This document shows positions 1 to 12,815 of a stretch of 64,000 bases of DNA, in pieces (within the stretch, counting starts at the first letter, position 1; each line of letters opens with the position of its first letter). Source of the DNA: Aquatica leii (Eukaryota; Arthropoda; Insecta; Coleoptera; Lampyridae); the NCBI GenBank assembly GCA_035610365.1, contig CM069433.1, positions 56,162,487 through 56,226,486 of the forward strand. Direction: 5' to 3'. Made by a program: the position numbers and the translations under genes. Under the pieces are notes generated by a model, which saw only the letters and a list, made by a program, of their open reading frames with translations, was not told where the DNA came from and made no database searches.

Positions 1-1332
1 ATTGACTTGGTTTTAGTACAGTTTTAGTACATTGGGGTGTAGGGATCTCTCGACTAAATCAATTAACGTGTTAAAGAGTTTGTATAATGGGAATAAATCA
101 GCGGTCTGGGGATTGCATGAAATATCGGATTGATTTGATTGCACCATGGGAACGAGGCAAGGGAATGTGTTAAGTCCAGATATTTTTTCTCTATACACAA
201 ATGATTTGCATGAATTCATTGAAGGTGGCATTACTATTAATTATTTACAAGTTAGTGGGCTGTGGTACGCAGATGACTGGACGTTTATAGCATGTAACGC
301 GCAAGTTCTGCAGCGCATGATAGACAGGGTAGGGGATTATTATAATCTCTAGAATTTAAAAATTAATAAAAATAAACCTAAGGTGTAAAGTGCAATTGGC
401 ATTTAGATGGGAAGCCATTGAAAGTTGTTAACCAATATACTATACTGGGTATGCTATTAACACCACGTCTGTCTTTAACTAAATACTTTGAGTGGAGACA
501 GGCAGTTGCTAAGAGGACGATAAATACTCCATGGAGTCAAATAGTCACAACGGCTGATCTACCATTATCTGCAAAAGTAAAGCTTTATGAGGGGGTTATG
601 AAAGCCATAATTACATATGGGGGACAAATTTGGGGACTGTAGGAACCTGATAGAGCTGAGACGATAAGAAGATTCTTTATTAAAAAGATCTTAATGCTCC
701 CAAGATATTCTCCGAATTATATGTTAGATCTAGAGACCGGGATAGAGAAAATCGATTATTTACGATGCAAATGCATTCAAAATGTATAAATAGGGTGTTG
801 AAGTACTCAGATGATAGATACCCCAAAATACTGCTGAGGGAGATGATGAGGTCCAACTGTGGGTGGAGTCAGAAGTGAAGGAGTATGAGAAAAAAGCTAG
901 GAATTGAAGGACATACAGAGTGGGGAACTAGGGATAACTGGCCAGGGATGTTGGAGAAGATGGTTGTAGCAGTAGGAGAGGAATATAGAGAAAGAGCGGT
1001 GGAAGCGATGCGAGAGTCAAAATTTTGTAGTCGCTACAAACAGATTTGCACTTTTGGAATCTGTAACCAGTATTTTACGAATGAAGAAATGTTACCTAGA
1101 GACATAAGGTGATTTTGCAAACTAAGATGTGGCCTTCTTTATCTTAATGATAGACCGGGAGTTATGTTCAATGTGCAATGACCAAGAAAGAGAGAATGTA
1201 GAGCATTTTATGGCAAGGTGTCCAATATTGGCGGGGATAAGATACAAGTGGTTCGGGGTGAGGGAGTTTGGGCGTGAAAGGTTTTTGGCAGGATTGAATG
1301 GTGCGGAGGTTGACAAAATTTTGGGATTTTAA
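1..1332 (+). mobile_element. Degenerate non-LTR retrotransposon (LINE), RT to 3' end
   Basis: Several broken reading frames on the plus strand fit the C-terminal half of one LINE ORF2. At 146-352 a reverse-transcriptase core is visible: GTRQGNVLSP followed by a palm motif YADD. At 418-642 comes the RT thumb region (YTILGMLLTPRLSLTK, then TINTPWSQIV and ITYGGQIWG). At 1129-1332 a C-X2-C-X9-H-X4-C zinc motif (CSMCND...EHFMARC) marks the C terminus found in many insect LINEs. The fragments lie in different frames separated by stops (for example after 352, 642 and 1112), so the copy is dead. It runs off the left edge of the window, so the upstream part is unseen. The arrangement RT, thumb, CCHC is directly visible; the exact clade (R1-like or related) is inferred. 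Confidence 0.85.
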
Positions 1333-1440
1333 AGAAAAGCCTGGGGTTATCGGTACTTGTTATTAACAATTGATTTTAGATTTGATATGTTTGTTATATA
1401 TTTATGGAATTCACGGTTTTATTTATTTTTGTATCTTATT

Positions 1441-1592
1441 ATTTGTAATAATTTAATTTATATTTTGATTAATTTAATTAATTATTAATTAGTTTATTTA
1501 TTAATTAATTTATTTATTGATTAATTTATTTATTTATTGATTAATTTATTTATTTATTGATTAATTTATTTATTTATTAGTTTATTTATTGA
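1441..1592 (+). repeat. AT-rich simple repeat tail of the LINE
   Basis: About 150 bases of near-periodic TTAATTTATTTATTTATTGA, with period close to 20 bases and several almost exact copies between 1500 and 1590. It lies about 110 bases after the end of the LINE CCHC domain. LINE 3' ends often carry simple-sequence tails, so this is probably the amplified tail of the element, though independent microsatellite expansion is possible. Confidence 0.7.
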
Positions 1593-4500
1593 TGGTAAAT
1601 TGTATTTTAGCAATGATCTCTTTAATATTCGTATTTGCGCATGAGCTCTGCAGATGTTTCGCTATTAGGGTTAGGTTTATTCTGGCATTTATTTAAATTT
1701 ATTTAATGTTTTATCATTGAAAAGTTATATAAGTACAACATTATATCTGGTCAACTTCTCAGATGACCAATAGTTATGGGTAAACGTTCTGATTAATTAA
1801 ATAAAATTATAGTATTATCAAAACAGTGAAATAAAAGAAATTTTGAAATACTCAAAAGCTTTTTTATAAAGTAGACAAAAAATCTGCAACTAGAGCGCGA
1901 TGTGGCAGTGCTTTGATAAGCGACAATAAAAGCTTATTATTAGTATTATTTTAAATAAACAATAAATTTGTTTTTTGTTTGTAAAAGTTATTACCTATAG
2001 ATGGTACGTATTTCAGTTTGGTACTCTCAGTCATAGTTTTCAGTTTGCGCGTTTTTGTCTTCATGGTGCACTATTTATTTAGATTTATTTGTACGTGATA
2101 TCTGGTTGTTGTTCTCATTTGTGGGCTAATAATTAGTATTTCGAAGAGAAATGGCTCCATACTGTCAAATTTTTGTAAACGGAGTTACGAGTTATTCTTG
2201 TGTCGCCAACGATATTGTGTCTCAAGATCGGAGAACTAGCATTAGCAGCCCGCAGCTAAGGGCTAAACATAAAACAAATTTCAAATGCTAAAAAAATATA
2301 AATATAACTTTATAATAGACTTAAATCAGTAACAATTTACAAATTTGTTTATTATAGTGATTTCTATGCTTTGTTTTTGAGAAATGCCAATGTTAACCAA
2401 TTTATGGAAACATCCTTCATCATTTTATTACAAAATTTTCAAAATTGCAAACAGATTTTATTGTTGTTTTATGTTTTTGTTGCTTGTTTTCATTTAAACT
2501 GACGCATGACGTCTTATAACAAATGTCAAAATACATAAATGTTAATCAAAAGTGTCTAAATTGTAAAAAAACTACAAAAACCATATTGTTATGAGTTTAG
2601 CCGCCCTAAGGACGATAAACATTACTTTCGGTAATATTTTTAGGTTTGATATGATTCATTTTCATATCTGCTATGCGAAAAAAATATTTTTTATTGTTTA
2701 TGATTAGATGTTTAGATTTCTCTAATAATACCTTATAAAAAAGAAAATAACAATCGTAAAAATATTTAATGACAAATTTTTTAAACGTTTTCAACTTCAC
2801 TAACTTTCTACAATAATTCTGTATTTAAATTTATGTACAACTAATAATAACTAAATTTTGAATTTATGATTTGTGATATACCAATTTGTTATTGACTAAT
2901 AGCAATGCTAACGTTTGTATTTTGCTAAATGTTTTATTTTTATAAAATTTTAAACGTAATATGGGGTACCTATTTGAATAAATATATTAAATATTTCGTT
3001 GAGTTATCTTGAAATTACCTTATAAATAATTTAAAATGAATTATTTTGAATAAATAAATATTTATTATTATTTATTAGAACAAGCTGTTTGTTATTTAGA
3101 TTATTGCGTTAATATTAGTGTTACCTATATTTATATGTTATGACTACGTCTATAAAGTAATCTATGCTACATTTTATTTTTATACTTGCAGTAGACGTAC
3201 AACCTCTTAAAAGGTTATTAATTTTACAAATTACTTCTATAGGTACTTGCATACAAGCACACACTTTAAAGGCTTTCATCCACTTTAAAGGTTTAAAAAT
3301 ATGCCTTCTTTCTGGTGGAACGGTATTGAGTTCATAAAATATATAATAAAGCTCTTATATACAAAGTAACATTACATTATTTACATACAAAATGACTTAT
3401 TAAAAGACTATAAAATAGTATGATAAACTTTAAGTTTAAGTTTATGGATTAAAATAACTTCATACTTTATAATTTATTGAGTATAGTTCAATATGCAATG
3501 TGTACAACAAAAAAATAAACAATCATAGCAAGTGAATACGAAATGGTTCCTATTGCAAGAGATGTTAAATGAAATTCTCTACAAAATGTAATTGTTTCTA
3601 ATAGTAATTCAATTGTAGTCGTAAACAAACAACTGTATTTCTACAAAACTATTATGTGTTGTGTATCCCAGGTTTTACTAACCATCTACTAAAGAAGACT
3701 AAAACAGTTCTAGAGTTCATTTCAAGACTAAAGAACCGCTGCGCAGAAACCAATTTTGTTCCGAATGTCAGTACACTAGCTAACCAAAAAACGTTTGCAC
3801 TTTTCATACGGCGTTTGAGGTGTCCACATTTATACCACAAGTGGTTACAAACTCCTTTTTATCTTTGTGTTTTATATTTTTTTTATATTATATTCATCGT
3901 CTTCTATGCATTTATCTTTTAGTTAAATTGAAGATGAACCATTACAGTTAATGTACATTGTTTACAGCATATGTTTTTAGTTAGAATTTATTTCGCATGA
4001 TCGTCAAATTCCGAATTTATCCGACGCGCACCTCACGGTTCTTTAGTCGTGAAATGATCTCTACCTAATTCAAACCGTTCTGTTTATCTTTTTTGTTTAC
4101 ATTATGCACGCTCGGCCATTTCCTCATATCTCTCTTACAATTAAAAAACTGTATTACGCATGTATATTATTTCACAAAAGTAACTAAATGTTGCTTTATT
4201 TTGTACCCGTCCTTATGTTTAAAAGTTATTGTATTTTTCTTTTAAGGGGGTTCTAAAACAGCCGCTTTTAGTGCGTTGCAAGCCTCTACAGAAATCGCTT
4301 TTCCGTTGAAATTATAAGAGCTAAAAACTTAAAAAAAACTGAAGTAATTACAAAAGTCAGTGGTATAACCGTCTTATGAGATTTTGTGTAATTTTGAAGC
4401 CAAAAATATAAAAAATGAATAGAAACCGAAGCAATTTTAAGCAATTTTAAATGTATTTTAAGAGTACATGGTAAAAATACTATCAATTATTTGCAAAAAG

Positions 4501-4912
4501 TGGCACAAGTGCGCCCTAGATATGTGTCTTTACTTTATAAATACATAGTTTTTATATCAAAATAAATATTATTATTGAAAAATTTATGGCAAAGCAGAAA
4601 CGCTACATCAAAGAGTTTGACTACATAAAATGTAATGTGTTGTTAATTGCTCATTCTCTTGAAAATTTTCTCTAATTTAAAAGAACGCCTTATACAGCTA
4701 GCCCTTGTAATTATTTCAGTTTTTTCTAAAGTTTTTAGCTCTTATACTTTTAACTAAAAAGATTTTATAGATGCATCAAAGTGACTGTTTTAAAACCCCT
4801 TTAACTTAATTTACTTTTATTAGATTTAGTTCTATTACAATAGCTACTACCTAGCCATACACTAGCATTCTTTCTTTAATGTTTGTCATTTCATTCTGAT
4901 CTTACGTACAGT
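1593..4912. other. AT-rich non-coding stretch
   Basis: No gene can be supported. A 47-codon ATG frame at 2151-2294 and overlapping short frames at 3652-3922 on both strands are the only notable open stretches; neither resembles a family I recognise. A slightly GC-richer patch at 2000-2260 could be old transposon or exon material. Confidence 0.4.
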
Positions 4913-4914
4913 CG

Positions 4915-5030
4915 AATCAAGATTATTCTCTACGTGACCCTGTAGTATAGGTAACGCAGTAAATATCCATCTATGATATCCATTAAAAACGTAAACAAAC
5001 AGGTCACGTGGCTTGCGAATAATCTCGATC
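4915..5030. repeat. Short foldback (inverted repeat) element
   Basis: The arm at about 4915-4942 (AAGATTATTCTCTACGTGAC) is the imperfect reverse complement of 5000-5029, whose reverse complement reads GAGATTATTCGCAAGCCACG followed by TGACCTG. The arms are about 28 bases and the loop about 57 bases. This is compatible with a small MITE or a solo foldback. No target duplication was identified. Confidence 0.5.
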
Positions 5031-5701
5031 ACCCGTTACTTTATAAATGTATAATAACTCCACAATTAACCACTAACACAACACAATTCCCTCAATTTTA
5101 ATTGTCGTTCAATTACGCCAGACTGTCCTGTTGGTATTTCAGAGGAAAATAATCCTGTCTTAGTCCACTAACAGAAATGAACTTTTCTCCTAATTTACTA
5201 AGTGAAAATCGGGCATACAGCAAAGAATGCCAATTACTGGAGAATTTCAGCGATTTTTTGTAGGTTTATCTTTGGGTTTATCTCACTGACTCATCATTTT
5301 ACAATTTCCTGTAAGATTTCACAACTGTCACTTAAAAAGTGTCAAGTAAAAATAAATACTTGCAAGTTTTTTTTTTAATAAAATGAGTTGTCAAAGACAA
5401 AAAGCAATTGCTTGTATTAGTTTGGCTAGTAGTTTTTTATTTAAAAGAAAAGGAAAAAAAAAGAAGAAGTCGTTGGTCGAAAAACTGGTTGACCCTTGAA
5501 GTGACTGAATCTTATTTCTGATTACTAGTCAGCTTCTGTAGCATATTGTCTCTAACTTTTTAATAACTCCTCAAGACCTTTTCTCTTTAGATTTCTGTTA
5601 TTGTACACGCATTTATTTTTTATTTGCCAAAGGGCAGAGCAATTTTTATTTGTTTCAATAAATATTCTTATTACATTTTTGGTACATTTCTAATATCTGT
5701 C

Positions 5702-6919
5702 CAGAGCTGGGCAGTAGTTAACTACAAAGTAGTTAAGCTACTAATCTAACTACTTTATTGTTGACGATAGTTGTATTCTATTTATTCAAGTTACTTTAAT
5801 TTAATAATGTAACTGCAGTTGGAATAAATTACTTTTTTCGTGTAATCGTATTTAAAAAGTAGTTAGCTACCCTATTTTAACTACAAAAATAGTTAAACTA
5901 CTTTGTTAATAGCTTAACTACTTTACTAGTAATTAAACTACTTTATTAGCGGCTTCAATGACATGCAATGGCTACAATTATTCAGCTTGCATTGCAGTTT
6001 CGCAGGTTAAAACGTGTCCTTCAAGTAATGAACAGTAACGCAGAAGTAAACATGGATGTAAAGATTATTCAAAAACATTGTATAAATGCAGCAAACCTAA
6101 TTTGTTTCCAAATGTTAAATACCTCTGATCTAAACGTAAACAAAGTATTACTTCAACCGTTGCTTCAACAAAAGTTTTTTGATATTGATGAACCTGCTTT
6201 GTCTAAAAAGTTACACATTTCTTCTGATACTGAGAATGAACATGCTCACAAAAGCAGAATAATAGAACTGGAATTGTTAAAACACCTGGAAGATAACAGA
6301 ATTCATATATCTATTTGAGATTATTATTAAAAAAATGTTCATTAGATATAGTACAATTTTACCTTTACCATTAGCTGCTGTCGAGCGATTATTTTCGTTT
6401 TTCACTCATAAATTCGCTCAAAAGAAATGCATTGGCTGATGCTCTTTTTGAAAAGTTACTTTTATGAAAAGGAAATTAATATTAAATACCACAATACGTT
6501 TATTACTTTAAGTTCTGTTTTTAGGTTTAGGTTTATTTTATTTATTTTTTTTTTGAGAATTTCTAATAAAATAGATATACATGATAATAGAATAATAGTA
6601 GTTACGTTAAAATTGTTTTACTGTTTTCGTGTGAGCGTGATTGATTTACTTTGTCTTCTTTAATGTAATAATAATTCAGTGTCTATAGGTACTTATGTTT
6701 ATATGACTAAAAGTGGTATAACATAAATCGTCTCGAAACTCCTTTTTCTACAAGTAGTTGAAAAAAAACTTATATTTTAGAATACAACTGTTGAGTAGTT
6801 AGTAACCTAACTACTTTTCGATTTACGGTAGTTAGTAGTTAGTAACTTACACTACTTTTAGAAAGTAGTAACTTTAGTTAGTAGTTAACTACTTTTACAA
6901 AGTAACTTGTACAGCTCTG
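5702..6919 (+). mobile_element. hAT element, internally deleted, with 8-bp target duplication
   Basis: The element starts CAGAGCTGGGCAGTAG and its other end, read in reverse complement, starts CAGAGCTGTACAAGTTAC. It is flanked on both sides by the same 8 bases, TATCTGTC (5694-5701 and 6920-6927). An 8-bp duplication with CAG-starting inverted ends is characteristic of hAT transposons. Subterminal regions on both sides are full of short TAGTTAACTAC-type repeats, as expected for transposase-binding sites. At 1218 bp it is far shorter than an autonomous hAT and retains only the C-terminal part of the transposase. Confidence 0.92.
5968..6466 (+). pseudogene. hAT transposase remnant (C-terminal dimerisation region)
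   Basis: An open frame at 5968-6318 (116 codons) is followed after a short gap by 6354-6466, where the translation shows ILPLPLAAVERLFSFF and, after one frameshift, ALADALFEKLLL. That is the hAT dimerisation block (Pro-rich stretch, Ala-Ala-x-Glu-Arg-x-Phe-Ser, then a Leu-rich FEKLLL end). The N-terminal zinc finger and the catalytic DDE core are missing, and stops separate the pieces, so it cannot make an active enzyme. The upstream 116-codon part has no motif of its own that I recognise; it is assigned by position inside the element. Confidence 0.8.
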
Positions 6920-6927
6920 TATCTGTC

Positions 6928-9900
6928 CTATCATCGCTTTCAAATTGGGTGATCAAATCTTCAGACATCTATATATAACAAGTTATGTTTGATTAAAACT
7001 GATGCTTATTATTCATTTTTATAGATAAAAATAACTTTTAACCATAAAAATGTTATCAAACCTAACGTTACTTTTGACTAATTATTAATTATGCTGTATG
7101 TTAAGTTAGGTTAAAGAAAACAAAACTCATTGTATCTATTAAAATACGTTAAAAAATGTTTTATCAGTTGGAAGTATATTTATACTTGCAGAATAATTTT
7201 ACGAATGACACGCGGGATGAAAAGAATGCTAGTGTATGGTCAGCTAATGGCAACTAGTAGCTTATACCATGCAAAACAATTAAATTTGCTATCAAAATTT
7301 TTAATCAATTTTTTCACTGCATTAAAAACTAACTGAAACTGTTAAATATGTTTTTCTTGTACTTTGCGGAAACATTTAAATTTATTACTAATGGTCCTAT
7401 GTGTAAATGTGCATTTTTCAAACTACAAAAACATAAATATATGTATTTGTAACTACAGCACGAAAAACAATAGTTAGATTATAAAACTAAATAGAATTAT
7501 ACATATATCAGTGAATGGATAATAATATTGTTTTTATGGTACTCGCTTTACTCAACAAAAAAACAATAAATAAGATATAGAGATAAAGTACAAAGATAAG
7601 TCTTCAATAAATAGAAGATTTTTATAAAATTCCAAAAATAACTGTTAATAACGTCTTAACTTTTTATCTTATGATCAGTAACATCAGTCGGTTGTAATGT
7701 AACAGTACCTTTTCTAAAAACGAATTTAAAATACTTAAATATAATATAAAGAAAAAAATTAAGCGTGGAAGGTTATTCTAAATAAAAAAATCTACGTTTT
7801 GACTTTAATTTATGTTTGGTTTTAAACAATAGTCGCTGTAAACAATTTTGTCTAAAATATTTGATTTTTTATTGCAACTATGTACTCATAACATTAAGTT
7901 GAGACAAGTTAAGTACTTATACAATAAAATAGGTACCTACACATTTCATGTGCTAATTTAATTTTTATTGTCATTGTAAAATACATATATATGTACATAC
8001 GTTAGAAATTGCCTATTAACATATTTATTTTATACCAATTTAGAAAAAATAGATACTTTGATTTAATAAATTTTATAATATATATTTTTGTGCTTCCGTG
8101 CGTTTTGATGAATTTACAGGCGTCATAACCGCCCGGAAATTTTACTTTTCCGGTCTAGGCCGGTGAAGTGTAGTAGAATTTTATAACTAGATATTGGTAC
8201 TAATAATCATTAATTAATTAAACGTCATCTGTAATTCTGTCAGAATTATTAACATACACCATTTTCTGTGTTATTGTTTAGAATAACACAAACAAAATTT
8301 GTTTAAACCAATATAACAAATTTGCTTATATCTTACAATAATAGTTTTATTTTCATATAAGTTAAATTGTAATAATATTATGTAGCTGTCAAATTAATTT
8401 CAAAAACAATTGAATTTCGTCATTACAGGTTTCAGTTTTATCAACATGTGTTACTAAATTTTATTAAAAATTAATAGTTACTCTTTTTAACAAATTTATA
8501 CTATAAAGTTTAGCACAAAAAATTTTGAGTATCATAGGTACGTCCTAAAAGTATTTTGCGAGTAAATAGCACTTTCTGAACTAGTGATACAAATAATTAT
8601 TACAGTAATATTTTCAATCTCAGTTTCTTTAAAGTTTACAGACCAATCACCATATAGAAACTTTTTGTAATCGACACTATAAATAACTGTTGTTTGATAT
8701 TATTTTGATTTGGTAGTGTCTTGACAAAAATATAATTTTAAGAGATATCGCCACTACAATGGCAGTACGGCACAAAGTTATACGAGATTCAAGTTTCTTC
8801 GCTGTGCATATTTTTTTGTAAAAAAAAATAGTTAAATAAACAAAGCTTTCTTTATTGACTCGTTTGATCATTTTCAACGTTTTTAACATTACATAAAATC
8901 ACTTATAGGTTTTCTCATAAGTGTCTTTCGTCTTTAAGCAACAGTTACTGTACTAAAAAAAAATTTAAAATTTTACTAAAAAGCAGACTAACAAAAAAAC
9001 GTTATTTGTACCAACAATAAAATCAATACAGATTAGAAGAATGCATAAATGATAGAATAAAAAAAATTAATGTGCCAAAGACATATTTGATAAGTACAGT
9101 GTTGAAGAAAGTAGAAACAACCAAAGATATTTGTATGGTGTAGCGTAGTCTGGTATAATCGTAGCCTATTGATTCAAAAAAAATACATCAATCGAAACTC
9201 ATATTACATTTGAGACTACCGAGAATGAAAAGATAACACCGACATATGTATGTGTAGTTATATTCAAAATGTAGACAACATAACATTTAAAGATATGACA
9301 AAATATATTAATATTTATGACACAATTAAACTGGCACAAAATAGTATATAATATACCATTGTTGAGAAGTGTTATATTATAGCCCCAATAACAACAATAA
9401 CTGCGAGGGCTATAATAATATTTTGAACTGTGATTTATGTAACAATGTTTCCACTACTAGCATTATTAAAACTCTGAAAATTTTAACAGCTAATAACTAA
9501 AATTTTTAATTAAAATATTAATTTTAAATTAGAAATTTAGTTAATGTTAATTAGTTTTGACGTAATTGTAATTTAAAACACAAAAATAAGTTTTTTAAAT
9601 AAACAAATTATTTAGAAATATATTATTAGCATTGATTATCTCTAAAATAGATTTTATTCATTAATATTCAAAATTAGTTACGCGCAAAATTTCTTGAAAA
9701 TTTGCATCTTCAGCTTTTGTTAATTTCTAATAAAATGTAACTAACAATAAAATTATTGTCTAACAGCAACTTTTACTGAGCGTAATTTTTTTCGGTTTTT
9801 TTGAGTTGTTATTTTTATAAAACAAAAATCTAAAAACTCAATCTATAAGCAAAAAAAAACACTTCTCAAGGTTTGGTGTTTCTTGACTCGAGTAAAATCG

Positions 9901-9930
9901 TTCCTAAGCACGCGTGGAGTCGAGTTTCAT
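6928..9930. other. AT-rich non-coding stretch
   Basis: No supported gene. Short frames (for example 7130-7336 and 8677-8889) are what AT-rich DNA gives by chance. A small GC-richer island sits at 8095-8170, and an imperfect hairpin around GCCCC/GGGCTATAATA at 9381-9430. Confidence 0.4.
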
Positions 9931-10605
9931 TGCTAAGTTACCACAAATGAGGTATATAATATACTAACTGGAGAAACCACTTCGTACATAAAAACGAGCC
10001 CACGATATCCTCACTGCTTTTGGGCAAAAACGCAAAAGGTTGACCACAAAAATAAAAAACAAAATTATGTATTTTTAAATAAAATAAATTTAGTTAACTT
10101 AAATCAACTTCTTAAATGTAATGGAACCACTACCTTAAAATAACAAATATGGTTTTGCGGTTTTCAATCGAAATTCATACTATATATATTAATTATTTAA
10201 AAAACTAATTTTCCACACATGCGACACGCTTCCAAACGTCTTTACAATTGAGTGAATATAATTTTTAAATGGCATTCTACTTATTATAACATTTTTATGG
10301 TGGCCGCAAGATTATTTTTTACCTCTTTCCGTTTATAAAATAAACTCTTTTATTATAGATAAGTTAAGATTATTAAATTTATTAATAAACGCACTTTAAG
10401 CAACTAAAATTGACAAAACAAAAATTGTCGAATGTAATTCAAACTTTACAAAACGCTTATAACTATACACGATAGTTTGCTTTCTTGCCCAGATGAAGTG
10501 GGGAAACACGAAATAAAACTGGACCGAATTCGTAACCATACTAGCATACGAAGTGGTGCCTCCAGTAGTTATTATATTATACTTTATTGGTTACCACTAT
10601 AGCAA
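9931..10605. mobile_element. MITE-like element with imperfect terminal inverted repeats
   Basis: The left arm around 9950-9988 (ACTGGAGAAACCACTTCGTA) matches the reverse complement of 10547-10590 (CTGGAGGCACCACTTCGTA), and the similarity extends outward through TATATAATATA-like sequence for roughly 50 bases per arm. The enclosed 550 bases are non-coding. Exact ends and a target duplication could not be fixed, so the superfamily is unknown. It lies directly beside the Harbinger copy but does not share its ends. Confidence 0.45.
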
Positions 10606-11145
10606 GCATTTGCCGACTTGAATAATACTTTAGACTGAGTTTGATCGAAATATTGACTATAGGTACAGGCCTTAAGGCCTTTACTCACGAGCCACTTGGT
10701 AGCGGCCACGGGTGGCTGCCACTAGTGTTTGATTGTAGGTGTGCCAAAGCATCTATTTAAATGAGATTTTACCACAGTATAAAAACAAAACAGTAGTGTT
10801 ACTGGATCAAATTTCTGTAACAGATCAACTCGTGGCATACTGCGCAGTGGCTTAAAAGAGCGTTCGTTTTGTCTGATTTCGTCATCAAAATCAACTCGCT
10901 GCATAATGCGCACTGGCTAAAGATCAAAGTGCCGCCTGTGAAGTGAAACTACTGAATTGTTTCTATAATGTGATTTTACCCACAATCACAACCGACAAAG
11001 CAAAAGCACTTTGCATTTAGTTGCGCAACCGGTCGCACATGAGTGGCTCTATGTGCCAACTGGGACGCTGACATGTGCGTGTATTTCTAGCGCAACATTG
11101 TTTTAAATGAGCAGCTACTCCACCACCACCGACAACCATCTGTTT

Positions 11146-11260
11146 ACAAAGATTAATGTAGACGATTTTATTGGTGAAATTGAGAAGGAGTAATCTATTT
11201 GGAACAATTCTATAGAAGAGCAATAAAATAATTTAAAAAAGTGCTTGGGAACGTGTACTA
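11146..11260 (+). pseudogene. MADF domain remnant, N-terminal half (Harbinger copy 1)
   Basis: The plus-strand reading gives VDDFIGEIEKE, stop, SIWNNSIEEQ, stop, NNLKK. This follows the start of a MADF (Myb/SANT-like) domain, in which an F-I-x-x-I-x-x-x-P-x-L-W-D/N core is followed by Y-K-(N/D)-R. MADF proteins are the DNA-binding partner of Harbinger transposase. Two in-frame stops show it is dead. The matching second half would lie beyond the transposase exon, as in copy 2. Confidence 0.6.
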
Positions 11261-11264
11261 TTGA

Positions 11265-12815
11265 AAATAAAATTAAAGCTGTACCCATCTTGTCCTCGTA
11301 CAAAACTGTAAGGTATAACGTACGTTTTTACTATTTTTTTCAGTAAAGTCCAAAGACGACCGACGATAATTATAATTTTTCCTGTTAAAAATTTTTTTAC
11401 ATATAGACGTAATAAGTGTTTTGAAACCGCAAATCTTTCATCTCCAATTAATATAAAAGGGACAGATGTATCTGAACTTTCGATCTTTTTGTAAATAGTA
11501 GAATCAGATGACTTTACATATGCTCCAACATCTACATAAAGGAGACGGTAATCTAAATCGCTACTAATAGAAGCAGAGAAAAGAAATGTTTGTAATTGTC
11601 GAAAAGCGAACGGCTATCGCTTGGTTTCTTTATACGTATATGCTTTCCATCTATCGTCCTTTACAGTTTGATTTCGTCTCAAATCCTTCGTCTACATTTA
11701 ACCACTGTTCTTCCAACGGAGTTGGAATGTAAATTAGTTTCAAAACTATCCATATAGCTTCACAAACCTCTTGTATCATGGCCAATTGTTGTAAGTCCAT
11801 ATATGGAAAGTGCAATTTTATCATAGAACCGCTAGTAGAAGGAGTATATTTACTTTAAGCAGTTAAGTTTGCTCCAAACACTTTCTAAGCCTGCCACTTC
11901 TAGTATAGACAAAAACAATACTGAAGAAATGGATGCTGCAACTCCTTAACCAACGACAAGAAAAACGGAACGCAAAGTGCAATAATCTTATAGAGCCAGA
12001 AGTACTTGTTACCGTTCTTAAAAGATAAATTATTAATGATAAATCAGAACCAAGAGAAACGTATCCTGACATTTTATACATATTATTCCTTGTTCCAGAA
12101 TTATAAAAAATTCGTTCACATATGAAGTTTGACGTTAAATGTGATATCATAAAAGTACTACAAAGAGCTAAATTACAACAGGGTGGTACGAGTTGAAACT
12201 ATATTCACGCATCACATGAATTTAGCTCCGCTCAATTTATCAATTTATAGTACAAACAACCAACCACAAAATTTATTGCAGAACGTTTTGTCTACATCTC
12301 CACGACTACATACATTCTATGCACCATCACCTGCGGAATCTCAATGCAGTACCGCATGATTTTTCAATGATTTATTTTATAAATTAAAATTTATAGCTCT
12401 ATACTATTACTTAGTTGTCGCTGTGTATTATCAAACAACCATAATATGTATAAATATATCTCTCAAGAAGAGACTAGAACCAAGTAAGTCTGGGTGTGTA
12501 ACTACGACGCGGTCTAAGCCAAAAGTCGCTTTTAATCATAAACATAACAATCGCAAAAGCTTAAGATTTTATATAAATATATAGTTTAGAATTAAAAATT
12601 ATCATACCTTAATGTCACAATAAGTTTTTCTTTGGCGTGATAGATTTCCTTATGGATGTATCTAATCCTAAGAGATTATCTTCCAAAAAGGAAATAGACA
12701 TCCAAAAGTACTGAAAAAATTTGTTTTCATTTGCAAGTATAATGTAGAATAAAGCCCCTTTTCATTTCTTTCGGCTAATAATGGATGTACCCAAAATTTT
12801 TGTTATGCTTTTCTT
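11265..12815 (-). pseudogene. HARBI1-like transposase remnant, two exons (Harbinger copy 1)
   Basis: Exon 1 (about 12608-12815) shows FFQYFWMSIS and then SIRKSITPKKNLL-VTLR directly before a GTATGA donor, with one frameshift near the end. Exon 2 (about 11265-11850) shows MIQEVCEAIWIVLKL, IPTPLEEQW, then (frameshifted) IDGKHIRIKKPSDSRSLF, DYRLLYVDVGAYVKSSDS and FILIGDERFAVSKHLLR, ending with traces of the NYR-x-S-R-A-R-R and FVRGQDGYSF regions. These are the family's catalytic DDE segments in the right order. Several frameshifts break the gene. The exon break (after VTLR) is the same as in Harbinger copy 2 at 49.6-52.6 kb. Confidence 0.82.
11870..12370 (+). pseudogene. MADF-BESS protein remnant, C-terminal part (Harbinger copy 1)
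   Basis: The plus strand carries broken frames with AATP-x-PTTRKTERK and, at 12120-12180, KFDVKCDIIKVLQRAKLQ, which resembles the BESS motif (protein-interaction helix) that ends MADF proteins. A Gln/Pro/His-rich tail follows, as in such proteins. It lies between the two minus-strand transposase exons. Assignment rests on motif resemblance and position; no intact frame remains. Confidence 0.5.

Noticed and set aside
3652-3922. Overlapping 62- and 88-codon frames on opposite strands
   Set aside because: No recognisable family, no splice context, and both strands are open to similar extent. Left unannotated.
11863-12150. 95-codon minus-strand frame
   Set aside because: It falls in the MADF/BESS portion of the decayed Harbinger element, and its translation has no transposase motif. 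It is a shadow frame.
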